A DNA stretch of 64,000 nucleotides, taken from contig JAHHHR010000010.1 in assembly GCA_019359245.1 (NCBI GenBank), forward strand, positions 101,426-165,425. The letters run 5' to 3'. A program made the translations under genes and the position numbers. Below the pieces are notes generated by a model that saw only the letters and a list, made by a program, of their open reading frames with translations, was not told the DNA's origin and did no database searches. The DNA comes from Nostoc desertorum CM1-VF14 (lineage in GTDB: Bacteria; Cyanobacteriota; Cyanobacteriia; Cyanobacteriales; Nostocaceae). Numbering within the stretch: position 1 is the first letter of the stretch; every line of letters begins with the position of its first letter. Of the stretch, positions 18,362-26,367 are shown piece after piece.

Positions 18362-18592
18362 TGTTGACTGTTAACCGTCAACGGTCTGAGGGAACTCCAA
18401 AAAATAAATTATCCAATTTCTGGACTTCACTACGACTTTCCCTCCCCCCTGCCTCTATAGCGTACCCCTTTGGGGAAGCAAGCTATGCGTAGTGTCCCGC
18501 AGGGATGGTATATTTGTTTATTTGGAAGTCCTTAAAAAGGCGTCTTTCATCCCATCTTTAAAATATTGGGTTTTACCGACGCCTTTTTATAA
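18362..18592 (+). terminator. Dispersed terminator-like repeat, copy 2 (interrupted)
   Basis: The left part (18362-18385) carries GTTGACTGTTAACCGTCAAC, as in copies 1 and 3. The right part (18539-18592) has GGCGTC, an inner CCCA/TGGG pair and GACGCC, followed by TTTTTATA. The two halves are separated by a small inverted-repeat element at 18391-18531. Position: downstream of the AarF-family gene and directly before the ytfQ promoter. Confidence 0.65.
18391..18531. mobile_element. Small inverted-repeat element inside the terminator repeat
   Basis: The left end GGAACTCCAAAAAATAAA and the right end (reverse complement) GGACTTCCAAATAAACAAA are matching terminal inverted repeats. The interior holds short Nostoc palindromes (CCCCTTTGGGG, ATCCCGCAGGGAT-like). 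It splits repeat copy 2. No transposase is encoded, so it is non-autonomous. Confidence 0.5.
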
Positions 18593-18600
18593 GTATGGCT

Positions 18601-18609
18601 TGCTATAAT
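18601..18609 (+). promoter_or_regulatory. Extended -10 promoter of the sugar ABC operon
   Basis: TGCTATAAT at 18601-18609 is a perfect extended -10 element. The region 17 bases upstream is only a weak -35 match and overlaps the T-run of the terminator repeat. The leader would be short, about 16 bases before a clear GGAGG and ATG 18632. Confidence 0.45.
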
Positions 18610-18631
18610 CGGGGTCCCCTGGAGGTTTTAG

Positions 18632-19633
18632 ATGAAGAATGAAGCCTGTTTTAGATACTCAGGTGTTCGAGTCTATATTTCAAGGTTTCTGGTATTTAGC
18701 GCCTACGCTGTGATTACTGTTGCGGCTTTCTCGCTGTCTGGCTGTGTACGCGAGAAAACGAAAAAAATTGTCGGATTTTCGCAGACCGAAAACATCGGCC
18801 CGTGGCGCATCGCCGAAACGAATAGCATCAAAGACGAGGCCGCCAAACGTAAGGAAACTTACGATTTCTTGATGACAGATGCCCAAGGGCAGACCTCAAA
18901 GCAATTTGCCGACATCGAAGATTTGATTGCAAGACAAGTCGATGCCATATTTCTTGCGCCACGCGAATATGAGGGTCTTACGCCTGCTCTGGAAGCAGCA
19001 AGAGCGGCAAAAATACCGGTGTTTCTCATCGACCGTGAAGCTGCGGGAAAACCAGGTGAGCATTTCGTCAGCTTTCTTGGATCGGATTTCATCGTCCAAG
19101 GTCGCCGCGTTGGCAAATGGCTAGCTCAGGCTACTGATGGCAAGGCGTCTATCGTGGAACTCACCGGAACAGCAGGGTCATCGGTCGCAATTGATCGGGC
19201 AAAGGGGTTTCGTGGTGCGATCGCCACTTATCCTAATATGAAGATCATCGCTACGCAGACAGCAGATTTTTCGCGGGCTGCGGCTGTGCGTGTAATGGAA
19301 AACATCATTCAGGCTAAGGGTTCTGATATTACCGCAGTGTATGCTCACAATGATGAAATGGCATTGGGTGCCATCCAGGCTCTCAAGTCAGCAAGCATGA
19401 AGCCTGGTAAGGATGTGATCGTCGTTTCAATCGACGGTCAAAAAGCCGCCCTTGAGGCGATTATTCGTGGCGAACTTGGTGTGAGTGTAGAGTCAAACCC
19501 GCGTTTTGGCCCACTTGTTTTCGCTACGATGGAGAAGTATTTTGCCGGCAAAAAGATTCCTCCTAGAATAATTCTTGAGGACAGACTCTTCGATGTGACA
19601 AACGCCAAAGATTTTGTGGATGAAGCATACTAG
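18632..19633 (+). CDS. ytfQ: Sugar ABC transporter substrate-binding lipoprotein, YtfQ-like (galactofuranose)
   Basis: Periplasmic-binding-protein family of 333 residues. The N-terminus has basic residues, a hydrophobic helix and a lipobox LSGC (Cys 38), so it is probably lipid-anchored. The mature part follows E. coli YtfQ closely: IVGFSQTENIGPWRIAETNS, QVDAIFLAPREYEGL, PVFLIDRE, VELTGTAGSSVAIDRAKGF, AVYAHNDEMALGAIQALK, KDVIVVSIDGQ. YtfQ binds galactofuranose, so that is the best substrate guess; another aldose is possible. ATG 18632 has GGAGG seven bases upstream. The sequence is GC-rich compared with its surroundings. It is the first gene of a four-gene importer; the ATPase gene follows after 407 bases. 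Confidence 0.88.
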   Translation: MKNEACFRYSGVRVYISRFLVFSAYAVITVAAFSLSGCVREKTKKIVGFSQTENIGPWRIAETNSIKDEAAKRKETYDFLMTDAQGQTSKQFADIEDLIARQVDAIFLAPREYEGLTPALEAARAAKIPVFLIDREAAGKPGEHFVSFLGSDFIVQGRRVGKWLAQATDGKASIVELTGTAGSSVAIDRAKGFRGAIATYPNMKIIATQTADFSRAAAVRVMENIIQAKGSDITAVYAHNDEMALGAIQALKSASMKPGKDVIVVSIDGQKAALEAIIRGELGVSVESNPRFGPLVFATMEKYFAGKKIPPRIILEDRLFDVTNAKDFVDEAY

Positions 19634-19896
19634 TATCGCAAGGCGGAAGTCAACAAAGAGGCAGGGGGCAGGGAGCAGGGAGCGGGGGGAAATGCCCCCT
19701 GCCGTGTAATGAAGGGGGGAACATGGGTCTGAGTCCCCACGGAAGTCGCTTATTTTTTCCGATCTATACTAAGTAGTCTCTGTCTTATAAATAAAAAAAG
19801 ATAGCTAGGAAATATGCTGAACCTCGACGATGAATAAAGAGGATGACTATGGTGCAAAGTAAAGGATTTCCACTATCGGCTATCAGGACAAAAATT
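19634..19896. other. Intergenic region within the sugar transporter locus
   Basis: Holds a G-rich run (GGCAGGGGGCAGGGAGCAGG, about 19662) whose GGGGGAAATGCCCCC part can pair. No coding sequence seen. Such gaps are unusual between a binding-protein gene and its ATPase gene and come from repeats inserted here. Confidence 0.45.
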
Positions 19897-20039
19897 AGGT
19901 AAATCCTAATACGGTTGAGTTAAGGTTAAAACTCCTTGTCAAAGTCAATTTTTTTAACGTAGCCGCAGGCGATCGCAGAGGCGCAGAGAACATAGAGAGA
20001 TGGAAAAAATGCTTAACTGAACCGTATTGAGGTAAAGCC
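19897..20039. mobile_element. Miniature inverted-repeat element with imperfect 10-bp target duplication
   Basis: The element spans 19908-20028. The left end AATACGGTTGAGTTAAG and the right end (reverse complement) AATACGGTTCAGTTAAG differ at one base in 17. Flanks: AGGTAAATCC (19897-19906) and AGGTAAAGCC (20030-20039), nine of ten bases identical. The right copy contains the GAGGTAA that serves as ribosome binding site of the ATPase gene, so the insertion duplicated that site. Same family as the element at 13979. Confidence 0.7.
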
Positions 20040-20040
20040 G

Positions 20041-21606
20041 ATGACTCAGGCAACCCGAAGTGTCTTGTGTATGAGGGGCATAAAGAAAAGTTTTTCTGGC
20101 GTTTCGGCGCTCCAGGGCGTCGATTTTGATCTAAAGGCAGGGGAGATCCATGCACTGGTTGGAGAGAACGGTGCTGGCAAATCGACGCTCATTAAGATTA
20201 TGACGGGAGCATATCGGCGGGACTCCGGTGTTATGGATTATAACGACACTCCTGTCGCATTCCAAAACCCAAACGAAGCGCAGGCGGTTGGCATCGTAGC
20301 TGTCTACCAGGAGATCCAACTCGTGGGTTTCCGAACTGTTGCTGAGAATATTTTTCTTGGCAGAGAGCCGCATCGCTTTGGGATTATTGACAGACGGCGT
20401 ATGAATACCGAGGCGTCCGAGATATTGGAGCGCCTGGGGTTGCATATCGACCCGCGCTTGGTAGTTGGTTCGCTAAATATTGCCCATCGGCAAATGGTGG
20501 CGATCGCGCGTGCCATATCTTTTGGTGCGTGTGTGCTTATTCTCGATGAACCCACGAGTTCGCTTACCGAAACTGAGGTTTCTGTTCTTTTTGATGTCAT
20601 GCGGCGGCTAAAGTCGGAAGGGACGTCCATCATTTACGTCAGCCACCGTTTTGAAGAACTCTATACCGTGTGCGATCGCGTGACGGTTCTACGTGATGGA
20701 CGCAACATTGTAACGCGATCGCTGGCAACGCTCAATCGTCTGGAACTCGTTTGTTCTATGCTCGGCCGTGAACCAGAAGAGGTGAGCAAAGGAGTCACGG
20801 CGTTCGCAGGAGGGTCGCAAAATGCGATAGGTCGGCCAGTGTTGCTCCAAGCGGAAGCTCTCAAATATAAGAAACGGCTTGATGGTGTATCGATTGAAAT
20901 CCGGCATGGTGAAATCGTCGGGCTTGCGGGTTTGCTCGGCTCTGGTCGAAGTGAAACGCTGCGTGCTCTGTTCGGGGCTGAACCGCTTGAACATGGAACC
21001 GTAAAATTTGAAGGTAATCTTTTGTCCCTGCGTGATCCTCATGATGCCATCGACGCTGGGATAGCTTTCCTTTCAGAGGATCGGAAAGCGGACGGCATTA
21101 TTCCTGAGCTTTCGGTGCGAGAAAACCTCACACTCGCTGCACTACCGAACCTGACGCAATGGGGCATCGTTTCCAGGAAACGACAGAACGAGCTTGTTGA
21201 CCGTTTCATGCAGCGCCTTGGAATTAAGGCGGCCAGTGCTGAACAGAAGATCCACGAACTATCGGGCGGCAATCAGCAGAAGGTTCTTCTGGCACGATGG
21301 CTGTGCAAGAATACAAAACTTCTTCTCCTCGACGAGCCGACTCGCGGTATCGACGTTGGTGCAAAGGGCGAGATCCAGCGGCTGATCGCCGAACTAGCAA
21401 AGCAAGGGCTGGGGGTTCTCATGATTTCATCGGAAGTGGAAGAGCTAGTTGAAGGTTCACAACGTGTCGTCGTCCTCCGCGACGGGCGGTCAGTCGCGGA
21501 ACTGAGTGGCGAACAGAAGAACATAAAGGCAATTTTGCACGTAATGGCGGAAGGTGCAGATCGTCAGGAAGCCATCGATGAAACAGAGCAGAACATAAAT
21601 GACTAG
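20041..21606 (+). CDS. ytfR: Sugar ABC transporter ATP-binding protein, YtfR-like
   Basis: Protein of 521 residues with two fused ABC cassettes, as in all CUT2 (ribose-type) importers. First cassette: Walker A GENGAGKST, signature-like NIAHRQMVAIARA, Walker B LILDEPTSSL. Second cassette: degenerate P-loop LLGSGRSETLRALFG, signature LSGGNQQKVLLARWL, Walker B LLLLDEPTRGIDVG. The asymmetry between the two sites is normal for this family. It energises import from the cytosolic face. ATG 20041 is preceded by GAGGTAA, which comes from the duplicated target site of the small element upstream. It overlaps the permease gene by 8 bases. Two HIP1 octamers lie within at 20672 and 20715, and one at 20500. 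Confidence 0.92.
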   Translation: MTQATRSVLCMRGIKKSFSGVSALQGVDFDLKAGEIHALVGENGAGKSTLIKIMTGAYRRDSGVMDYNDTPVAFQNPNEAQAVGIVAVYQEIQLVGFRTVAENIFLGREPHRFGIIDRRRMNTEASEILERLGLHIDPRLVVGSLNIAHRQMVAIARAISFGACVLILDEPTSSLTETEVSVLFDVMRRLKSEGTSIIYVSHRFEELYTVCDRVTVLRDGRNIVTRSLATLNRLELVCSMLGREPEEVSKGVTAFAGGSQNAIGRPVLLQAEALKYKKRLDGVSIEIRHGEIVGLAGLLGSGRSETLRALFGAEPLEHGTVKFEGNLLSLRDPHDAIDAGIAFLSEDRKADGIIPELSVRENLTLAALPNLTQWGIVSRKRQNELVDRFMQRLGIKAASAEQKIHELSGGNQQKVLLARWLCKNTKLLLLDEPTRGIDVGAKGEIQRLIAELAKQGLGVLMISSEVEELVEGSQRVVVLRDGRSVAELSGEQKNIKAILHVMAEGADRQEAIDETEQNIND

Positions 21607-22546
21607 TAAAAAGCTTGATCCGGGTTGGGGAACCCTGTGGAACCCAAACTTCGGCGCACCTGCGGCGCTCCTAATTCTCTATGTTGCGAACGCCATCTTC
21701 ACTCCGCGTTTCGCTACAGTTAGCAACACTTTGAACATGTTGCTCCAAGTATCCACGACAATGTTTATTGCCGTTGGGATGACATTTGTCATTGCCTCGC
21801 GTGGCATCGATCTCACGGTTGGCTCTACTATGGCATTGGTTTCAGTCATTGTGGCATTGCTTATTAAGTATGGAATGACTGTTGCCATCTTGTTCGCCTT
21901 GTGCTGTGCTCTGTTGGTTGGTCTTCTCAATGGCTTTCTCATCTCACGTCTGAAACTTGACGCCCTAATCACCACCCTGGCAGCTTTGATCTTATGGCGT
22001 GGGGTCGCTCAGGTCATCGGGGATGGTCAGCTCGTTCCCTTCGTGCATCCCACATTTGAAGCGCTCGGAAAGGGCTATCTTGGTTCTATACCAATTCAGG
22101 TGGTAATTGCGGGAGTCGTCATTGCAGGAGCCTTCTTCTGTATCCGCTCTACGCTTTTTGGGCGTCATATTGTTGCAGTCGGCGGCAATGAGCAGGCCGC
22201 ACGGCTTGCGGGCATCCGTGCAGAACGCGTGAAATACATTGTCTATATAATTAGTGCCCTGCTTGCTGGGTTGGCCGGACTCGTCGAGACGGCAAGGCTC
22301 GGTATAGGCGATCCTAGCAAGGTCGGTGTCAACGCCGAATTCGATGCGATCGCAGCTGTTGTTGTCGGTGGCACGCCGTTCTCCGGTGGCCGTGCGAATG
22401 TCCTCGGAACTGTTGTCGGAGCCTTGCTTATGCAGGTGATCTCCACGAGTTTCAATATGCTCCTGATTCCCTTCACCTGGTCATTAGTTTTAAAATCCAT
22501 AATCATTCTTTTCGCCATTTTTTTACAGCGTCCTAAGGAGGTTTAA
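21599..22546 (+). CDS. ytfT: Sugar ABC transporter permease, YtfT-like
   Basis: Protein of 315 residues, about nine to ten hydrophobic helices, BPD_transp_2 (RbsC/YtfT) family. Typical blocks: VGMTFVIASRGIDLTVGS, NGFLISRLKLDALITTLA, VGGNEQAARLAGIRAERVK (cytoplasmic coupling loop) and DAIAAVVVGGTPFSGGRA. It forms the inner-membrane channel with the YjfF-like protein. The start overlaps the ATPase gene by 8 bases, indicating translational coupling. One HIP1 site at 22346. Confidence 0.9.
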   Translation: MTSKKLDPGWGTLWNPNFGAPAALLILYVANAIFTPRFATVSNTLNMLLQVSTTMFIAVGMTFVIASRGIDLTVGSTMALVSVIVALLIKYGMTVAILFALCCALLVGLLNGFLISRLKLDALITTLAALILWRGVAQVIGDGQLVPFVHPTFEALGKGYLGSIPIQVVIAGVVIAGAFFCIRSTLFGRHIVAVGGNEQAARLAGIRAERVKYIVYIISALLAGLAGLVETARLGIGDPSKVGVNAEFDAIAAVVVGGTPFSGGRANVLGTVVGALLMQVISTSFNMLLIPFTWSLVLKSIIILFAIFLQRPKEV

Positions 22547-22552
22547 CGCGTC

Positions 22553-23521
22553 ATGGCTGCTACAAGGTCACTTGCGCTTGCTGGGAAGCGTGTTGCCAAG
22601 CTCCTCACCTCGCAGGGCTTGCTGCTTATACTCCTTAGTTTGGCTGTTTTCGCATCTTTTCGTTATGAAACCTTCCTGACACCTCTTAATCTCATGAACA
22701 TCATGCGACAGAACAGTATGCTCGCGATCGTCGCACTGGGCATGACTGTCGTAATCGTGAGTGGAGGAATCGATCTCTCCGTGGGTTCCCTCGTCGCTCT
22801 AGGCGGTGTAGTCGCAGCAATGCTCGCCGGGCAAGGAAGTTTCGTGGCAATCGTTGGCGGCATTGCTAGTACCACGTTGCTCGGTCTGGTAAATGGTCTT
22901 CTGGTGTCGCGTGCGCGTCTCCAGCCGTTCGTTGTTACATTATTTACTGCCAGCGCTGCACGCGGGCTGGCGTTAAGTATCACCGAGGAAAAGTCCATTG
23001 CCATATCATCGGCAGCATCGGGACTTGTTTGGCTTGGTAGGGGGTTCATTGCTTCTGTCCCTATCCCCGTGATTATGGTTGCGCTCTTATATTTTGCAGC
23101 TTGGTTTATGCTGCACAGGAGCCGATTAGGGTTGCATATGTTCGCTGTTGGTGACAACGAGGAGGCTTCCCGGCTCATGGGCGTGAACCCAAACCGAGTC
23201 AAGCTTGTGGTCTACACCCTCAGCGGTTTGCTTTCAGGGCTTGCCGGTGTTGTTCTCGCAGGCCGTTTAGGGGCAGGTCAGCCTGTAGCTGCCTTTGGCT
23301 GGGAGACGGATGCGATCGCCGCGACCGTCATGGGAGGAACGTTTCTTGCAGGGGGGCAGGGGAGCGTGTTTCCGACGCTGGTCGGTGTCCTTCTCTTAGG
23401 AATGATGTACAATCTTCTGAATCTTGAGGGGACTATTACTCCGTGGTGGCAGCTCGTGCTGCGTGGCGGCTTTCTACTTATGGTGGTGATCTTCCAGCAG
23501 CGCATCGCGCAGAGGGGCTAA
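22553..23521 (+). CDS. yjfF: Sugar ABC transporter permease, YjfF-like
   Basis: Protein of 322 residues of the same permease family, the second half of the heterodimeric channel. Typical blocks: LGMTVVIVSGGIDLSVGS, GLLVSRARLQPFVVTLFT, VGDNEEASRLMGVNPNRVK and DAIAATVMGGTFLAGGQGS. ATG 22553 has AAGGAGG within the end of ytfT, 11 bases upstream. It is the last gene of the operon; no sugar-converting enzyme follows. One HIP1 site at 23312. Confidence 0.9.
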   Translation: MAATRSLALAGKRVAKLLTSQGLLLILLSLAVFASFRYETFLTPLNLMNIMRQNSMLAIVALGMTVVIVSGGIDLSVGSLVALGGVVAAMLAGQGSFVAIVGGIASTTLLGLVNGLLVSRARLQPFVVTLFTASAARGLALSITEEKSIAISSAASGLVWLGRGFIASVPIPVIMVALLYFAAWFMLHRSRLGLHMFAVGDNEEASRLMGVNPNRVKLVVYTLSGLLSGLAGVVLAGRLGAGQPVAAFGWETDAIAATVMGGTFLAGGQGSVFPTLVGVLLLGMMYNLLNLEGTITPWWQLVLRGGFLLMVVIFQQRIAQRG

Positions 23522-23658
23522 TGTTACAAAACAAACGCATCTTATTTCTTATTGAAGAATTCAGAAGTCAGAATTAATCAATCAGGGATTCAGAACCCGC
23601 GACTTGTTGCACCACCAAAGAAACTTTGCGGGGTTTATGGTAAGAAAAACAACTTCTT

Positions 23659-23704
23659 TCCCCCCTGCTTCCCCTGCTCCCCCTGCTCCCCCTACCTGCC
23701 TTCA
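23659..23704. repeat. C-rich CCCCTGCTCC tandem repeat
   Basis: Several CCCCTGCTTCC/CCCCTGCTCC units in a row, downstream of yjfF and before the convergent stress-protein gene. Comparable runs occur at 14013, 19662, 32532 and 56110. Confidence 0.5.
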
Positions 23705-23730
23705 CCCATCATTTTTGAGTTGGCCTACTA

Positions 23731-24150
23731 CTAGGGCACAATCAGCACTGGGCAAGGGGAAAGGTTAATCACGCGAGTGGTAACACTATCATCTGCCCCC
23801 TCTTCAGTCAAGCCTAGCCCCCGACATCCCATGATGATTAAATCGGCGCCGATTTCATCAGCGACATCGCAGATAGTAAAAGCTGGTTTACCTTGCCTTT
23901 CCAAGATTTCGGATTGAATTCCTTGTCCAGAAAATAAAGATTGGGCATTTTCTAGCAGCTTGGCAACTACCTCTGGTGACCCCATCGGATCATCTGCACT
24001 AGGCGCGTCTTTTGCCGGTTCTTCCACCACAGACAGCAGCACCAAGCGACTGCTGTACTTTTTGACTACGTTGGTAACTACATCAGCAGCTTCCCGCGTT
24101 TCCCGGCTTTGATCAATAGGAAATAGTACTGTCTTAAATATCTCTGTCAC
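23731..24150 (-). CDS. Universal stress protein (UspA family)
   Basis: Protein of 139 residues with the Usp fold: VLFPIDQSRETREAAD at the start (first strand and helix), IGADLIIMGCRGLGL (alpha/beta core), and SPCPVLIVP at the end. The usual ATP-binding G-2x-G-9x-G(S/T) pattern is only partly kept (GCRGLGLTEEGADDS), so nucleotide binding is uncertain. Start is GTG 24150 with AGGGG eight bases upstream. It is divergent from pgk with about 80 bases between. Confidence 0.85.
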   Translation of the reverse strand: MTEIFKTVLFPIDQSRETREAADVVTNVVKKYSSRLVLLSVVEEPAKDAPSADDPMGSPEVVAKLLENAQSLFSGQGIQSEILERQGKPAFTICDVADEIGADLIIMGCRGLGLTEEGADDSVTTRVINLSPCPVLIVP

Positions 24151-24230
24151 TTGGGTACCCCTGACTCCGGTAAAATCTTGATGGTTCTACTTTCAAAACA
24201 ATAACAAAAAGGCAATCAGGAGAGTTTGGT

Positions 24231-25433
24231 GTGTCCAAAAAAAGTTTAGCAAGTTTATCTTCGGCTGATATCTCTGGGAAACGTGCTTTAGTGCGGGTCG
24301 ACTTTAATGTGCCTGTGGATGATCAAGGCAATATTACCGACGATACTCGCATTCGTGCCGCTTTACCAACCATTAAAGATTTGACGCAGAAGGGAGCTAA
24401 GGTCATTCTCACCAGCCATTTTGGTCGTCCCAAGGGTGTGGATGATAAATTACGCCTAACTCCCGTTGCCAAGCGTTTATCTGAGTTACTGGGGCAAGAA
24501 GTCATTAAAACTGATGACTCTATTGGCGATGAAGTTGCAGCTAAAGTTGGTGCGTTGCAAAATGGGCAAGTGCTGTTGCTGGAAAATGTCCGTTTTTACA
24601 AAGAAGAAGAGAAAAACGACCCAGAATTTGCGAAAAAATTGGCATCTAATGCTGATTTTTATGTAAATGATGCTTTTGGTACTGCACACCGCGCCCACGC
24701 TTCTACTGAAGGCGTGACAAAATTCCTCAGTCCTTCTGTGGCTGGATATTTAGTTGAGAAGGAATTGCAATATCTGCAAAATGCGATTGAAAATCCCCAA
24801 CGTCCTTTGGCAGCAATTATTGGTGGTTCCAAGGTTTCCAGCAAAATTGGTGTAATTGAAACACTGCTGGAGAAATGCGACAAGCTGATCATCGGTGGTG
24901 GAATGATTTTCACCTTCTACAAAGCTCGTGGTTTGAATGTCGGTAAATCGTTGGTAGAAGAAGACAAGTTAGAACTAGCGAAGTCTTTGGAAGCTAAGGC
25001 TAAAGAGCGAGGCGTTGCTTTATTGCTTCCCACAGATGTGGTAGTGGCAGATAACTTTGCCCCTGATGCCAATTCTCAAACCGTTAGCATTGAGAATATC
25101 CCAGACGGTTGGATGGGTTTAGATATTGGGCCAGACTCAGTGAAAGTTTTCCAAGAAGCTCTTGCAGATACCAAAACGGTAATTTGGAACGGGCCAATGG
25201 GTGTGTTTGAGTTTGATAAGTTTGCGGTAGGTACCGAAGCGATCGCTCATACCCTCGCCGAAATTGGTAAAACTGGCACAACCACCATCATTGGCGGCGG
25301 CGACTCAGTAGCGGCTGTGGAAAAAGTTGGTTTAGCCGACCAAATGAGCCACATCTCTACCGGCGGCGGCGCTAGCTTGGAGTTGCTTGAAGGCAAGGTA
25401 TTGCCTGGAATTGCGGCTTTAGATGATGCTTAA
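24231..25433 (+). CDS. pgk: Phosphoglycerate kinase
   Basis: Protein of 400 residues, cytosolic enzyme that transfers phosphate between 1,3-bisphosphoglycerate and ADP in glycolysis and, in reverse, in the Calvin cycle. Full-length family match: [72 protein letters not shown] and [11 protein letters not shown]. Start is GTG 24231 with AGGAG about eight bases upstream. Confidence 0.97.
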   Translation: MSKKSLASLSSADISGKRALVRVDFNVPVDDQGNITDDTRIRAALPTIKDLTQKGAKVILTSHFGRPKGVDDKLRLTPVAKRLSELLGQEVIKTDDSIGDEVAAKVGALQNGQVLLLENVRFYKEEEKNDPEFAKKLASNADFYVNDAFGTAHRAHASTEGVTKFLSPSVAGYLVEKELQYLQNAIENPQRPLAAIIGGSKVSSKIGVIETLLEKCDKLIIGGGMIFTFYKARGLNVGKSLVEEDKLELAKSLEAKAKERGVALLLPTDVVVADNFAPDANSQTVSIENIPDGWMGLDIGPDSVKVFQEALADTKTVIWNGPMGVFEFDKFAVGTEAIAHTLAEIGKTGTTTIIGGGDSVAAVEKVGLADQMSHISTGGGASLELLEGKVLPGIAALDDA

Positions 25434-25449
25434 TAGCCATCTTTAGAAT

Positions 25450-25660
25450 TACAGCAGTTTTTTTGCATGAAGTACAAAGCTACGAGTTTGAAGGCAGGAG
25501 GCAGGAGGCAGGAGGTCACTGAGCGCAGCCGTAAAGCCTGCGGTATAGCTACGCTTCGGGCGCAGCCTCTCCAAGAGTTGGGAGACAGGAGATAGAAACT
25601 CTTTATATCTGAATCCGTGAGTCCTGCATTTTGTACCTCCCTTATTTGCAATCTGCTGTA
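25450..25660. mobile_element. TACAGCAG-type inverted-repeat element, copy 1
   Basis: Begins TACAGCAGTTTTTTTGCATG and ends with the complementary AATCTGCTGTA; GTACAAA is found about 20 bases inside both ends. Interior: AGGCAGGAGG tandem units and a CGCAGCC palindrome; no gene. A shorter relative (35675-35813) has the same ends and the same interior order. Confidence 0.6.
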
Positions 25661-25661
25661 T

Positions 25662-25692
25662 GTAGAGACGTTACATTTAACGTCTCTACATT
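25662..25692. repeat. Perfect hairpin GTAGAGACGTT/AACGTCTCTAC
   Basis: GTAGAGACGTTAC and ATTTAACGTCTCTAC form an 11-bp stem with a short loop, directly after the TACAGCAG element. It could end pgk transcription, but no T-run follows, and it is a common Nostoc palindrome. Confidence 0.45.
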
Positions 25693-26085
25693 AAATAAGG
25701 AAAAGCTATGGAAACCAAATGGCCGGAATGGACGCAAAAGTAATTTTATGTCTCTAAAGCCTACGTATTTAGTATGTCTCTATCTAGTATACGTATTCAA
25801 TGTGTCAATTTAATATCAAGCTAATAACTAAAAGTTTTATAGTGCAATTGCTGAGGTTACATATCACATTGCCATAATTTATGCAAGCGAAAATCTATTG
25901 AAGATCGCTGGGGAAATATACTGAATAATTGAACAAAACTTATTATTTGCCTTTTTATGAGTCAGAAAATATACGCTCACAATAATTAACTAATTATAGA
26001 TATCCTTTATTAGAGCTAATTTGCTCTCGAAGTTAAGAAACTTGGTATCAGTTCCCAAGGCTATGACAAGTAGTACGGTGAAAAA
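25693..26085. other. Intergenic region
   Basis: AT-rich, no coding sequence recognised. Confidence 0.4.
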
Positions 26086-26212
26086 CTTTTGGTATTACTG
26101 ATTTCAAGTATGAATACAAATATAGAGATGCGAGATATCGCGTTTCTATATGGGTTTTGACATTAAACAAAATCATTTTCATACTTCTTATTCAAGAATA
26201 CCAAAAGTGTTT
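26086..26212. repeat. Long imperfect hairpin element upstream of the CHASE3 kinase gene
   Basis: ACTTTTGGTATT...AAGTATGAA (26086-26116) pairs with TTCATACTT...AATACCAAAAGT (about 26180-26211). Within the loop, ATAGAGATGCGA and TCGCGTTTCTAT form a second stem (about 26129-26156). No coding sequence. It may be a small transposable element or a structured leader; the kinase gene starts 155 bases further on. Confidence 0.5.
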
Positions 26213-26367
26213 CATGGGTATTGTTTGGTGGAACGAAGATATAGCCACTTGAACTGGGGCTGCTAGTCACCCTTTTGCTTGCATACGGGTGTTAACCGTC
26301 TACAGGGCTGGCTCACCGTTTTTACCACTTTAGTCAGCGGCTACTTTTTCAATTAGGAAGGTAAAAA

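Noticed and set aside
18680..19124. Several overlapping frames in ytfQ, and similar ones through 23505
   Set aside because: GC-rich coding sequence leaves other frames open; none has a start site or known family.
25631..25813. 60-codon plus-strand frame
   Set aside because: Crosses a palindromic repeat and has no protein-like pattern.
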